A DNA stretch of 56,313 bases from Planctomycetota bacterium (GCA_016794035.1 JAEUHS010000037.1:1-56313); one strand, 5' to 3'; counted from the first letter of the stretch, positions 17,225-26,283 are shown. Numbers and translations are program-made. The notes: generated from the sequence alone by a model not told the origin.

Positions 17225-17782
17225 TCAGGTCGTCGCCACCGGTTCGACCACCAGCAGGTCGTCGTCGGTGCGCTCGAGCACGCGGATCTGGGCGCCGGTC
17301 GGGATCTCCTGCGCCCGGCTGATCGCGAGGCACTCGACGGTGCGTCCCTGCACGGTCAGCAGCACGCGGCCGTGGCCCTGGCCCGACGGCGGCACGCGCA
17401 GGTAGACGCTGCCGGTGTGGCCGACCGCGTTGCCGAGATCGACGTTGCCGTCGGACTGCAGCGCCGCGAGGCCGCGCATCATGCGCGCGACGAGCCACAG
17501 CGCGACGACGCCGGCGGCGGTGGCGACCACCGCGACCGACACCGGCGCCCAGCCGGCCTTCTCGGTGGCGAGGCCGACGAGGCCGAAGAAGGTCGCGAAC
17601 GTGGTCAGCGTCTGCAGCGAGAACAGCTTCAGGAACGCGCCCTGGTCGTGGCCGACGTCGCCGCCGAAGTCGTGCCCGGTGCCGGTGTCGTGGTCGCCGC
17701 CGAGGCCGAACAGCAGCATCAGGAACTGGACCACGAGGAGCGTGCCACCGATCGCCGCGCAGTAGAGGAACACCGTGCTCAT
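17225..17782 (-). CDS. NfeD-like membrane protein with OB-fold (flotillin partner)
   Basis: The 185-residue protein has helices at about 3-25 and 60-105 and a C-terminal OB-like domain (about 115-180: GHTGSVYLRVPPSGQGHGRVLLTVQGRTVECLAIS, then GAQIRVLERTDDDLLVVEP). A His/Asp/Gly loop (GGDHDTGTGHDFGGDVGHD) lies between the first helices. NfeD-type proteins are commonly co-encoded with SPFH proteins, and the 68-base spacing to the flotillin supports an operon. Start chosen at ATG 17782, because ten earlier in-frame residues look non-coding. Confidence 0.82.
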   Translation of the reverse strand: MSTVFLYCAAIGGTLLVVQFLMLLFGLGGDHDTGTGHDFGGDVGHDQGAFLKLFSLQTLTTFATFFGLVGLATEKAGWAPVSVAVVATAAGVVALWLVARMMRGLAALQSDGNVDLGNAVGHTGSVYLRVPPSGQGHGRVLLTVQGRTVECLAISRAQEIPTGAQIRVLERTDDDLLVVEPVATT

Positions 17783-17891
17783 GGGGAGGACTCTCCGGCC
17801 GGATGCCGGCACAGTTGTAACGCGAATGTGGCCGCTGCCGCCCGCGAACTGTTGCCCGGGCGCCGGTGCCGGCCGCAGCGCGCCGCCCGCA

Positions 17892-19145
17892 TCACGCGCC
17901 GCCGTCGGTCGGCAGGGGCTCGCTGCTGGTACGCTCGACGCGGATGCGTTCGGCGCGGCGGTTGTTCGCCTTCGTCACGACGAAGCGGAACGCGCCGACG
18001 TCGACGTGGGCGCCGGCCGTCGGCACGTGCCCGAGCCGCTCGGCGAGGAAGCCCGACAGGGTCTTGCTGCTGGTCTCGAGCTCCGTCAGGCCGAGCTTCG
18101 CGAACACGTCCTCGACCTCGGCGAGGCCGCGGCACAGCAGCGTGCCGTCCGGGCGCTCGAGCACCAGCTTCTCCTCGGTGTCGAGTTCGTCCTCGATCTC
18201 GCCGACGATCTCCTCGAGCACGTCCTCGAGCGTGATGATGCCCTGCGTCGATCCGTACTCGTCGACGACGATGCCCATGTGGCGCTTGGCGCGCTGGAAG
18301 CGACGCAGCACGTGGTTGAGCGTCGCCGTCTCCGGCACGATCAGCAGCGGGATCTGCAGCCCCTGCCAGTCCGGCTCGACGTTCTCGCGCAGCGAGAACA
18401 GCAGCTCCTTGCTGAGGATCACGCCCGACACCTGGTCGAGTTCGCCGGTCGGGGTGTACGGCAGGCGGCTGTGGCCGCTGCGGTGCACGCGCTTGAGGTT
18501 CTCCTCGGTGGTCTCGGTGCCGGACAGGAAGGCGACGCGGTCGCGCGGCACCATCACGTCGCGGGCCTTGGTGTCGCGCAGCCGGGTGACGTTCTCGATC
18601 AGCTCGGCGGTGATCGCGCCGAACGCGCCCTGGCTGTGGCCGGCGGTCGTCAGCAGGCGGATCTCCTCGAGCGAGGTCGCGTGCACGACGCCGCGCCGCG
18701 AGAACAGGCGCGACAGCACGCTGGTGAGGCGCAGCACCGGCGCCAGCAGGATGCAGATGCCGTCGACCAGCAGTGTCACCGGCACGGCCAGCGCGTTGGC
18801 GTGCACGACGCCGATCGTCTTCGGCACGATCTCGGTCAGGGCCAGCACCGTGACCACGAACGCGGCGGCGAACGTCCACAACGGCCAGCCGGGGAACGCG
18901 TGCGTGAACTGATCCGAGGCGATCGCGGCACCGCCCGAGTTCGCGACCGTGTTCAGCACCAGGATCGCGGCGATCGGTCGATCCGGCTCCTGGCGGAAGC
19001 GCCGCAGGATCAGGCCGGCGCGGCTGCCGGCCTTGACCAGCGCCTCGACCCGCCCCTGGTTGACGCTCAGCAGGGTCGCCTCGGAGATCGAGCAGACGAA
19101 CGAGGTCAGCAGCGAGAGGGAGACGGCGAGGAAGAACAGCAGCAT
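17892..19145 (-). CDS. CNNM/CorC-type membrane protein with CBS domains
   Basis: The 417-residue protein has a DUF21/CNNM membrane domain (about 1-180), a CBS pair (about 195-320) with RDVMVPRDRVAFL and MGIVVDEYGSTQGIITLEDVLEEIVGEIEDE, and a C-terminal CorC/HlyC transporter-associated domain (about 330-405). The EDVLEEIVGEI block is the family hallmark. Members are linked to magnesium/cobalt homeostasis or export; substrate here is unknown. It stands alone between the NfeD-like gene and the Clp-like gene with gaps of 109 and 125 bases. Confidence 0.93.
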   Translation of the reverse strand: MLLFFLAVSLSLLTSFVCSISEATLLSVNQGRVEALVKAGSRAGLILRRFRQEPDRPIAAILVLNTVANSGGAAIASDQFTHAFPGWPLWTFAAAFVVTVLALTEIVPKTIGVVHANALAVPVTLLVDGICILLAPVLRLTSVLSRLFSRRGVVHATSLEEIRLLTTAGHSQGAFGAITAELIENVTRLRDTKARDVMVPRDRVAFLSGTETTEENLKRVHRSGHSRLPYTPTGELDQVSGVILSKELLFSLRENVEPDWQGLQIPLLIVPETATLNHVLRRFQRAKRHMGIVVDEYGSTQGIITLEDVLEEIVGEIEDELDTEEKLVLERPDGTLLCRGLAEVEDVFAKLGLTELETSSKTLSGFLAERLGHVPTAGAHVDVGAFRFVVTKANNRRAERIRVERTSSEPLPTDGGA

Positions 19146-19270
19146 GTCGGCGTGGAGCCGGCGGCCGGCCCGCCCCGAGGGTAGGGCGGCGGACCCCGGC
19201 GGTCACGCGCGAGCCGCCGAAGGCCGGCGGCCGTCACGCCCGGCGGTGCGGCCGGGTGTCCCGGCGCTGC

Positions 19271-20623
19271 TCAGCTCGACTGGGTCGCGGCGCTGAGCTC
19301 GGTGCAGGCGAACGAGTAGGCGCCCTGCCGCACGCGCACCGTGACCACCGAACCCTGGCCCAGATCGTGGTCGAGGATCAGTTCGGTCAGCGGGTCCTCG
19401 ATCTCGCGCTTGATCAGGCGGCGCAATTCGCGGGCGCCGTACTCCTCCGAGAAGCCCTGCTTCGCCAGCAGCACGCGCACGCCCGGCGACCAGTTGACGG
19501 CGATGCCGCGCCGCTTCAGCAGGTCGGCGACCTCGCGCAGCATGTTGCCGGCGATGCGCTGGCAGACCTTCTCGTCGAGCGGGTTGAACATCACGACCTC
19601 GTCGATGCGGTTGACGAACTCGGGCCGGAAGAACTCGCGCAGCGCCTCGAACGTGACCGTGCGCAGGTCGACGTCCTTGAGGCTCTGGCGGCGGTGCGCG
19701 GCCGAGAAGCCCATGCGCGTGCGCACCGCGTCGATCTTCTCGATGCCGAGGTTGCTGGTCATCAGGATCAGCGCCTGGTGGAACGAGACCGTCTGGCCCT
19801 TGCTGTCGGTGATGATGCCCTCGTCGAGCAGCTGCAGCAGCAGGTTGTGGACCTTGTAGTGCGCCTTCTCGACCTCGTCGAACAGCACCACGCTGTTCGG
19901 CTTCTTCTTGATCGCCTCGGTCAGGAAGCCGCCCTCGTTGTGACCGATGTAGCCCGGCGGCGAACCGATCAGCTTCGCGTACTCGTGCGGCAGCGCGTAC
20001 TCGCTGCAGTCGACGCGGATCATCGCGCCGGGATCGTCGAACAGGTTGCGGGCGACGGCCTTCGCCAGCTCGGTCTTGCCCGTGCCGGTGCGGCCGACGA
20101 GCAGGAACGTGCCGACCGGGTGAGTCGGACGCTTGAGGCCGACGGCGGCCTTCTTGACCGCGCGCACCAGCGAGGTGATCGCGTCGTCCTGGCCGATGAT
20201 CTGGTGGCGCAGGCTGCGCTCGAGGCTGGTGACGCGCCGGAACAGGGTCTGGCGGGCGCCTTCGTTGCCGGGCCGGGGCAGGAACAGGTCGTCGGCGTCG
20301 GCGGCGGCACGCGGACCGTTGGGCGACGGGATGCTGACCTGATGGATCTCCAGCGACGGGTTCACGTCGATGCAGATCTGGTAGAGCAGTTCCTCGACGA
20401 TCTCGAGGTCGTATCCTTCGTCCATGCGCCGGACGGCGGTCAGGACGTCGGCGTCGAACGACGGCACACAGGCCCGCACGACCCTCTGTCGGTAGTGCGA
20501 CTTGTTGGTGATCGGCGTAGCGTGCAGTTCCTGCAGCAACTCCTCCGAACAACAGCGCACTTTGATGAACTCGTCGATCAAGTCGAAGTACTTGATGACG
20601 AACGCGGCCCCTGGATGCTTCAA
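19271..20623 (-). CDS. Single-ring Clp-like AAA+ ATPase
   Basis: The 450-residue protein has one AAA+ module of the ClpB/ClpC D2 type (about 140-400) and a C-terminal ClpB_D2-small domain (about 360-440). Walker A is GRTGTGKTEL with Lys183, Walker B is VVLFDEVEKAH, the pore loop is GSPPGYIGHNEGG, sensor 1 is MTSNLG and sensor 2 is in GARELRR. There is no D1 ring and no standard Clp N-domain; residues 1-110 are a different helical domain (FIKVRCCSEELLQEL). No ClpP-docking tripeptide was spotted. Start is TTG at 20623 with GAGG six bases upstream; no earlier start is available. Confidence 0.88.
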   Translation of the reverse strand: MKHPGAAFVIKYFDLIDEFIKVRCCSEELLQELHATPITNKSHYRQRVVRACVPSFDADVLTAVRRMDEGYDLEIVEELLYQICIDVNPSLEIHQVSIPSPNGPRAAADADDLFLPRPGNEGARQTLFRRVTSLERSLRHQIIGQDDAITSLVRAVKKAAVGLKRPTHPVGTFLLVGRTGTGKTELAKAVARNLFDDPGAMIRVDCSEYALPHEYAKLIGSPPGYIGHNEGGFLTEAIKKKPNSVVLFDEVEKAHYKVHNLLLQLLDEGIITDSKGQTVSFHQALILMTSNLGIEKIDAVRTRMGFSAAHRRQSLKDVDLRTVTFEALREFFRPEFVNRIDEVVMFNPLDEKVCQRIAGNMLREVADLLKRRGIAVNWSPGVRVLLAKQGFSEEYGARELRRLIKREIEDPLTELILDHDLGQGSVVTVRVRQGAYSFACTELSAATQSS

Positions 20624-20688
20624 GTAGTGCCTCGGCCTGGTCTGGACTGAGGCTGTTTTCGGGTGCGCCCGACGGTCGACTTGACGCG

Positions 20689-21798
20689 TTGCACACGAAA
20701 CGTCGAAGTGTTCCTGACGACGAAAAACTCAAGTCCGTGACACCCGAAGCGAAACTGCTGGCGATGCTCGTGCATCGCGGGATCGTGCCCGCCGATGTCG
20801 CTCGCAGCGCGCTCGCTTCGGCCGCGCCGCGCCGCTTCCTGATCCAGCACGGCGTGTGTTCGCAGGCGCAGTGGGAGCAGTGGCAACGCACCGACGGCGG
20901 CACGCGGCCGGTGCTGACCCGCTACGACGTCGGCGAGGAACTCGGCGAGGGCGGCGTCGGCCGCGTGTTCGCCGCCACCGACAAGGTCGATGGGCGGCGG
21001 GTGGCGCTGAAGGTGCTGCGGCCCGAGCTGGCGAGCGACCCCGTGCAGGCCGAGCGCTTCGTGCGCGAGGCGCGGCTGCTGCAGGAACTCGAGCATTCGC
21101 ACCTGGTCAAGGGCTACCGCGTCGCCCGCGAGGGCGAGACGATCTTCTGCGCGATGGAGCTGTTGCCCGGCCGCTGCCTGCAGGAGGTGCTGGCCGAACA
21201 CGGGCGACTCGACGAGGACCAGGCGCTGCAGATCGTGCTCGACGTCGCCAGCGCGCTCGACGCGCTGCACGGGCGCGGACTGGTGCATCGCGACGTCAAG
21301 CCGGGCAACGTGATGTGGTCGCCGGAGCGCGGCGCCGTGCTGATCGATCTCGGCTTCGCGCTCGCGGGCGGCAGCGGCAGTGGTGGCGCGACGACCGCCG
21401 GCACCGTGCACTACATCGCGCCGGAGCAGGCGCGCGGCAGCGACCGGCTCGACGTGCGGGCCGACATCTACGCGCTCGGCGCGACGCTGTACCACCTGAC
21501 CACGGGCTCGCTGCCGTTCGAGGGCCACAGCAGCGAGGAGGTGCTGGCCAAGCAGGTGCTGGAGTCGCTGTCCGGCGAACACATCCGCGCGCTGCAGCTG
21601 TCGCCGCAGCTGCACTACTTCCTCGAGAAGATGATGGCGAAGGAGCCGGGCATGCGGTTCCAGGACCCGAAGCAGCTGCAGGCGGAGATCCGCACGCACG
21701 TGCTGAACCGCCGGCACCAGCTCGAACTCGAACAGCGCGCGCAGCAGGGGTCCCGGCGGCTCGGCGTGCGGCGGCCGGATCCGCGCCGCCGGCGGTGA
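20689..21798 (+). CDS. Cytoplasmic Ser/Thr protein kinase
   Basis: The protein has 369 residues if TTG at 20689 is used. A helical N-terminal region (about 15-75) precedes a Hanks-type kinase domain (about 80-345). The Gly loop is GEELGEGGVGRVF, the ATP Lys is Lys108 in VALKVLRPE, the catalytic Asp202 is in HRDVKPGNVMW, Asp220 is in DLG (in place of DFG) and the APE region is IAPEQARG. No membrane helix or sensor domain follows, so it is soluble, unlike many PknB proteins. The start is uncertain: GTG at 20737 is an alternative and neither has a good Shine-Dalgarno. It is divergent from the Clp-like ATPase with only 65 bases between them. Confidence 0.9.
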   Translation: MHTKRRSVPDDEKLKSVTPEAKLLAMLVHRGIVPADVARSALASAAPRRFLIQHGVCSQAQWEQWQRTDGGTRPVLTRYDVGEELGEGGVGRVFAATDKVDGRRVALKVLRPELASDPVQAERFVREARLLQELEHSHLVKGYRVAREGETIFCAMELLPGRCLQEVLAEHGRLDEDQALQIVLDVASALDALHGRGLVHRDVKPGNVMWSPERGAVLIDLGFALAGGSGSGGATTAGTVHYIAPEQARGSDRLDVRADIYALGATLYHLTTGSLPFEGHSSEEVLAKQVLESLSGEHIRALQLSPQLHYFLEKMMAKEPGMRFQDPKQLQAEIRTHVLNRRHQLELEQRAQQGSRRLGVRRPDPRRRR

Positions 21799-21802
21799 GC
21801 GC

Positions 21803-22171
21803 GTGGCCGACGCGCACGCGTTCCCGTTCACGTTCGCCTGCCGGCGCTCGGGCAATTGCTGCGCGATCCCCGGCGGCATCGTGCGCGTCACCGGCGCCGA
21901 GGCGGACGCGATCGCCGCCCACCTCGGGCTGTCGCCACGCGCGTTCGCCAGCCGCTACCTGCAGCCCGACGGCGAGCGCCTCAAGGACGGCCTCGGCACC
22001 CGCTGCGTGTTCCTGCAGGACGGTGCCAAGGCCGGTTGCGGCATCTACCCGGTGCGGCCCGCGAAGTGCCGCCAGTGGCCGTTCTGGCCCGAGGTGCTGA
22101 CCGATCCGGCGCTGCGCGAGCTGGTCGAACGCACCTGTCCGGGGGTCGCGCCGCGGACCGAGCGCGGCTGA
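21803..22171 (+). CDS. YkgJ-family cysteine-cluster protein
   Basis: This 122-residue protein carries the zinc- or iron-binding cysteine cluster: FACRRSGNCCAIPGG, then GTRCVFLQDGAKAGCGIYPVRPAKCRQWPFWP, and a last Cys near the C-terminus. This is the YkgJ/UPF0153 pattern (CxxxxxCC ... C ... CxIYxxRPxxCRxFPF). The biochemical role of the family is not settled. GTG at 21803 is used, five bases after the kinase stop, so the two are probably cotranscribed. Its stop is three bases from the convergent recQ stop. Confidence 0.88.
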   Translation: MADAHAFPFTFACRRSGNCCAIPGGIVRVTGAEADAIAAHLGLSPRAFASRYLQPDGERLKDGLGTRCVFLQDGAKAGCGIYPVRPAKCRQWPFWPEVLTDPALRELVERTCPGVAPRTERG

Positions 22172-22174
22172 CCG

Positions 22175-23899
22175 TCAGCGCCGCACGTGCTGCCAGGTGC
22201 GGCGGCCCAGGTCGACCGTGCGCGGGCTCAGGTCGCTGGCGCGTTCGACGTCGGCGCGCCACGCCGCGCCGCGCCGGTGCACCCGCTGCACACAGCACAG
22301 CCCCAGGCCCTGCACGTCGATCCAGTCGCCGCGCTGCACCGGCGCCGCCGCTTCGGCCACCGCCTCGCGTCCGACGTGGCGCGGCACCGGGCGGGCGGCG
22401 GGCAGATGTGCCTCCTGCCAGCGCGCGCCGTCGGTGCAGACGTCGCAGGCGCCGCAGCCGTCGCCGAGGTCGTCGAAGCCGAAGTGGGCGTGCACGGTGC
22501 GCTTCCGGCACGCCGGTGTCGACGCGTAACGCACCATGTGCAGCAGGCCCGTCAGGTCGCGCTGCCGCTTGTCCGCGGGCAGCCAGGCGCGCAGCTCGGC
22601 GTCGTCGGGCACGCGCACCAGTGCGAAGTCGGCCCCGAGCTCGCCGCGCGTGCAGCCGGCGCTGCGCAGCAGGCGCAGCACCGTCTCGACGCGGCCGTCG
22701 TGGCGGTTCCTGGTCAGGAACGTCGCGCGCAGCGCGTCGAGGTCGACCGCCTGCACGCGTTCGCCGAGGCCGTGCAGGTGGTCGACGACCTGACGTGCGA
22801 AGTCGGCGCTCGGGTTGGCCCACTCGGCGAAGTCGCGCTGGATCACCAGGTCCTCCTCGCGGTAGAGCAGCTCGCAGAACGAGCCCTGGCCGTCGCGGCC
22901 GGCGCGACCGACCTCCTGGTAGTAGGCCTCGAGCGTGCGCGGGATCTGCCAGTGCACGATCGCGCGGATGTCGGGCTTGTCGACGCCCATGCCGAACGCG
23001 TTGGTCGCCAGCATCAGCGCGTCGGCGGAGGCGACGAACGCCGCCTGCTGGGTCTTGCGTTCGTGCGCCGACAGCTGGCCGTGGTAGACCAGCGGCGCGA
23101 GGCCGCGCCGCTGCAGTTCGCCTTCGAGCCGCAGCAGGTCCTTGATCAGCGCGCAGTAGACGATCGCCGGGCCGCCGGTGCGGTCGAGCACGGCGAGCAG
23201 GCGCGCGAGCTTGGCGTCGTCGGTGGCCGCGTCGTGCACCGACAGGAACAGGTTGTCGCGCGCGATGCCGGTGTGGAACAGCGGCGCGTCGCGCAGTCCG
23301 AGCGCGGCGCGGATGTCCTGCTGCACGGCCGGCGTCGCGGTCGCCGACAGCGCCAGGCACGGCGGGTCGCCGAGCGCGCGGCGCACCTCGCCGAGGCGCA
23401 GGTAGTCGGGGCGGAAGTCGTGGCCCCAGTGGCTGACGCAGTGGGCCTCGTCGACCGCGAGCCGCGCGACGCCGGCGGTGCGCATCGCGTCGAGGAAGCC
23501 GTCGACCCGGAACCGCTCCGGCGTCACGTAGAGCAGCTTCACCTCGCCGCGCAGCGTGCTGGCGAGGCGGCGCTGCCGTTCCGGGCGTTCGAGCAGGCTG
23601 TGCACGCAGGTCGCCGGCAGGCCGCGCGCGCGCAGCGCGGCCACCTGATCGTCCATCAGGGCGATCAGCGGCGAGACCACGATCGTCAGCCCGTCGCCGA
23701 CCAGCGCGGGCAGCTGGTAGCACAGCGACTTGCCGTCGCCGGTCGCCATCAGCACCAGCGCCGAGCCGCCGCCGAGGAAGTGCCGGACGATGGTCTCCTG
23801 CTGCGGGCGGAACGACACGAAGCCGAACAGCCGCTGCAGGTCGGAACGAAGGTCGTGGCCCAAGCGCGCAGCGTAGGCGGCGCCGCCGCGCGGCTCCAC
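22175..23899 (-). CDS. recQ: RecQ-family ATP-dependent DNA helicase
   Basis: The 574-residue protein has both helicase lobes (about 15-210 and 215-345). Motif I reads ATGDGKSLCYQ (usually TGGGKS), motif II is DEAHCVSHWGHDFRPDY and motif VI is QEVGRAGRDGQ. The zinc-binding region ends GDGCGACDVC. A recognisable HRDC domain is missing; the last 70 residues form a short beta-rich segment (GDWIDVQGLGLCCVQRV) of unknown type. RecQ unwinds DNA 3' to 5' in recombination and fork repair. Start is GTG at 23899, five bases after the stop of the upstream exported protein. Confidence 0.93.
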   Translation of the reverse strand: MEPRGGAAYAARLGHDLRSDLQRLFGFVSFRPQQETIVRHFLGGGSALVLMATGDGKSLCYQLPALVGDGLTIVVSPLIALMDDQVAALRARGLPATCVHSLLERPERQRRLASTLRGEVKLLYVTPERFRVDGFLDAMRTAGVARLAVDEAHCVSHWGHDFRPDYLRLGEVRRALGDPPCLALSATATPAVQQDIRAALGLRDAPLFHTGIARDNLFLSVHDAATDDAKLARLLAVLDRTGGPAIVYCALIKDLLRLEGELQRRGLAPLVYHGQLSAHERKTQQAAFVASADALMLATNAFGMGVDKPDIRAIVHWQIPRTLEAYYQEVGRAGRDGQGSFCELLYREEDLVIQRDFAEWANPSADFARQVVDHLHGLGERVQAVDLDALRATFLTRNRHDGRVETVLRLLRSAGCTRGELGADFALVRVPDDAELRAWLPADKRQRDLTGLLHMVRYASTPACRKRTVHAHFGFDDLGDGCGACDVCTDGARWQEAHLPAARPVPRHVGREAVAEAAAPVQRGDWIDVQGLGLCCVQRVHRRGAAWRADVERASDLSPRTVDLGRRTWQHVRR

Positions 23900-23903
23900 G
23901 GCG

Positions 23904-25106
23904 TCACTTCGGCGCGGGTGCCTGCGCCGGTGCCGCGGCGGCGGTGAGCGCGGGCACGTCGTAGAGCGCCTGCAGCGCCAGCACCGCCAGCGCCGTCGAG
24001 TAGAGCCGACCGCCGTCCTCGCCCCACGGATCGCGCGGATCCCACGAGCCGGCGACCTCGCCGTCGAGGCGCTGGCCCTGCTGCAGGGCCGCGATCAGCT
24101 GCTGGTCCCAGGGCGTGCGCGCGGCCGGCGCCCCGACGCGGCGCAGCGCCTCGCCGGCGAAGAACCAGTAGCACAGGTCGACCTTGCCGGCATCCGGCTC
24201 CCAGCTCGGGGGTTTCGCCAGCAGCAGCGCCGCGCCCGCGGCCAGCTGTGCGTCGGCGGCGTCGGCGCCGAGCGCGTGCCGGCACCAGATCGCGGCCGCG
24301 GTCATCGCCTCGCCGTTCGCCGGCGGGAAGCGCTGGGCCGACTGCACCTGCCGCGAACTCGGCTCGCCGGCGCGCGTGTAGCCGGCGCGGCCGTGCGCGT
24401 CGGTCACCTGCGCGAGGTAGCCGCGCACCGAGGCGAGACCGTTCTCGTCGACCGGCAGGCCGAGTTCGCGCGCGGCCAGGCAGGCCATCGTCGCCCATGC
24501 GGTCACCGAGGTGTCGTTGTCGCCGTCGCGCGGCATGTAGCGCCACACCATGAACGGGTTGCGGTGCGCGGCGAGGTAGGTGATGCCGCCGCCCAGCGCC
24601 TGCCGCGCCTCGGCCGAACCGGTCGCCGCCGTGACGGCCGCGAGCGCGAACGTCGCGATCGCGTGGCCGTAGATGAAGTCGTGCGTCGCCTTGGTGCCGA
24701 GCAGGCCGTTCTCCTGCTGCTGCAGCGCCAGCCAGTGCGCGCCGCGCAGCATCGCGTCGTGGCGCGGCTCCGGCCGCGCCGCGGTGCCCTCGCGCGCCAG
24801 CGCCAGCAGCGCGAGGCCGGTGACGGCGACGTCGTAGACCGGTCGGCCGGCGTCTGGGCTCACGGCGTCGCTGTCCCAGCGCCCGTCGGGCCGCTGCTGG
24901 GCGAGCAGCCATGCAAGTCCCCGGCCGATCGTGGCGGCGGCGGCCGGCGCGGTCGCGGCCAGGGCCTCGCGCGGGTGGGCGACGGAGCCGATCGCCATGA
25001 CCGGGCGCGGCTGGGCGGACGCCGGCGGCCCTTGTGCCGCCAGCGCGGCCGCGAACACGAACACCGGCACGGGGACGACGACGCGGGCGGGCGCGGGGCG
25101 GGGCAT
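23904..25106 (-). CDS. Exported prenyltransferase/squalene-oxidase-repeat protein
   Basis: The 400-residue protein starts at ATG 25106, which places a hydrophobic signal peptide (VVVPVPVFVFAAALAAQ) at the N-terminus; an in-frame GTG/ATG region 18 codons earlier would bury it. The mature part contains alpha/alpha-barrel repeats with QxxDGxW motifs (GRGLAWLLAQQRPDGRWDSD, ALQQQENGLLGTKATHDFIYGHAI, VTAWATMACLAAREL). This is the fold of squalene cyclases and prenyltransferases, but the acid motif DxDD of cyclases was not seen, and export argues against a sterol/hopanoid role. Exported versions are common in Planctomycetota and lack a known function. Confidence 0.8.
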   Translation of the reverse strand: MPRPAPARVVVPVPVFVFAAALAAQGPPASAQPRPVMAIGSVAHPREALAATAPAAAATIGRGLAWLLAQQRPDGRWDSDAVSPDAGRPVYDVAVTGLALLALAREGTAARPEPRHDAMLRGAHWLALQQQENGLLGTKATHDFIYGHAIATFALAAVTAATGSAEARQALGGGITYLAAHRNPFMVWRYMPRDGDNDTSVTAWATMACLAARELGLPVDENGLASVRGYLAQVTDAHGRAGYTRAGEPSSRQVQSAQRFPPANGEAMTAAAIWCRHALGADAADAQLAAGAALLLAKPPSWEPDAGKVDLCYWFFAGEALRRVGAPAARTPWDQQLIAALQQGQRLDGEVAGSWDPRDPWGEDGGRLYSTALAVLALQALYDVPALTAAAAPAQAPAPK

Positions 25107-25201
25107 GGTGGGCGCAACGGTGGCGCGCGGGAGAGGTTCACCGGCCGGGCACCGTTCCATGAGGTGAAGCGCGCGCGTGCCAAGGCTACGCTGGCGCCGC
25201 C

Positions 25202-26245
25202 ATGACCGAGTTCTCCCGGCGTCGTTTCCTGCAGTCCGCGGCGGCCGGCGCGCTCGCGGCTCCCGCGCTCCCGTTCGGCACCCGCACGCTGCGTTCGCCG
25301 GTGGCGATCTCGAGCGCCAACGGCGTCAAGGCCGTCGAACTGGCCGTGCAGCGCATGATCGAGGGCTGGCGCCCGGTCGACGCCGCGGTCGCCGGCGTCG
25401 AACTGGTCGAGAACGACCCGAACGACGACAGCGTGGGCCTCGGCGGTCTGCCGAACGAGGACGGCGTCGTCGAACTGGACGCCTGTGTCATGGACGGCCC
25501 GTCGGGCCTCGGCGGCGCCGTCGGCGCGCTGCAGAACATCAAGAACCCCGCCGCGGTGGCGCTGAAGGTCATGCGCCACACCGACCACGTGCTGCTGGTC
25601 GGGCCGGGCGCGCTGCGCTTCGCCAAGATGCATGGCTTCCCCGAGGAGAACCTGCTGACCGAGGCGTCGCGGCAGAAGTGGCTCGAGTGGTGCGAGCAAC
25701 GCTCCGCCGTCGACAAGCGCATCGCGCCCGAGGAGAACGGCGCGGAGCACGGCAAGGAGTGGTTCGACAAGTACAAGCACAAGACCGGCACGATCCACCT
25801 CGGCGCGATCGCCGCGAACGGCGACGTCGGTTCGTGCACGACCACGTCGGGGCTGGCGTTCAAGATCCCGGGGCGCGTCGGCGATTCGCCGCTGCTCGGC
25901 TGCGGCAACTACTGCGACAACGACGTCGGCACCGGCGGCTCGACGGGGCGCGGTGAGGCGGCGATCCTCGCCAACGGCGGCGCGTTCGTCGTGCACCAGA
26001 TGGCGCTCGGCAAGTCGCCGACCGACGCGTGCCTGGAAGCGGTCAAGCGCGTCGTGCGGCTGACGAAGGTGAAGCGGCTGCTGGACGGCAAGGGCCGGCC
26101 CAACTTCCAGGTGCACTTCTACGCCGCCAACAAGGACGGCAAGGTGGGGGCAGCGGCGATGTATGCGAGCCAGTACGCGGTGGGCGACGAAGGCGGCGGG
26201 CGGCTGGTGGACGTGGCGGCGCTGTACGACGAGGCGCCGCGGTGA
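25202..26245 (+). CDS. Tat-exported glycosylasparaginase/isoaspartyl peptidase-family Ntn hydrolase
   Basis: The 347-residue protein begins with a twin-arginine signal (SRRRFLQSAAAGALAAPAL). The core matches the Ntn asparaginase family: NGVKAVELAVQRMIEGWRPVDAAVAGV near the N-terminus, then the self-cleavage site TGTIHLGAI with candidate nucleophile Thr197, followed by CTTTSGLAFKIPGRVGDSPLLG and a Gly/Thr-rich TGGSTGRGE. Members hydrolyse beta-aspartyl or GlcNAc-Asn bonds after autoproteolysis into alpha and beta chains. The residue before the nucleophile is Gly, as in isoaspartyl peptidases, rather than Asp as in glycosylasparaginases, so substrate is uncertain. It is followed by a hairpin terminator candidate. 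Confidence 0.88.
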   Translation: MTEFSRRRFLQSAAAGALAAPALPFGTRTLRSPVAISSANGVKAVELAVQRMIEGWRPVDAAVAGVELVENDPNDDSVGLGGLPNEDGVVELDACVMDGPSGLGGAVGALQNIKNPAAVALKVMRHTDHVLLVGPGALRFAKMHGFPEENLLTEASRQKWLEWCEQRSAVDKRIAPEENGAEHGKEWFDKYKHKTGTIHLGAIAANGDVGSCTTTSGLAFKIPGRVGDSPLLGCGNYCDNDVGTGGSTGRGEAAILANGGAFVVHQMALGKSPTDACLEAVKRVVRLTKVKRLLDGKGRPNFQVHFYAANKDGKVGAAAMYASQYAVGDEGGGRLVDVAALYDEAPR

Positions 26246-26260
26246 ACGAGCGCGGCCGCG

Positions 26261-26283
26261 CCGGGCGCACGCTCGTGCGCCGG
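26261..26283. terminator. Hairpin between convergent genes
   Basis: GGCGCAC, loop GCTC, GTGCGCC gives a perfect 7-bp stem, extended by two C-G pairs across a single-base bulge. It lies 16 bases after the asparaginase-family stop and 40 bases before the convergent propeller-gene stop. There is no T tract, so termination is inferred from position and structure only. Confidence 0.4.
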
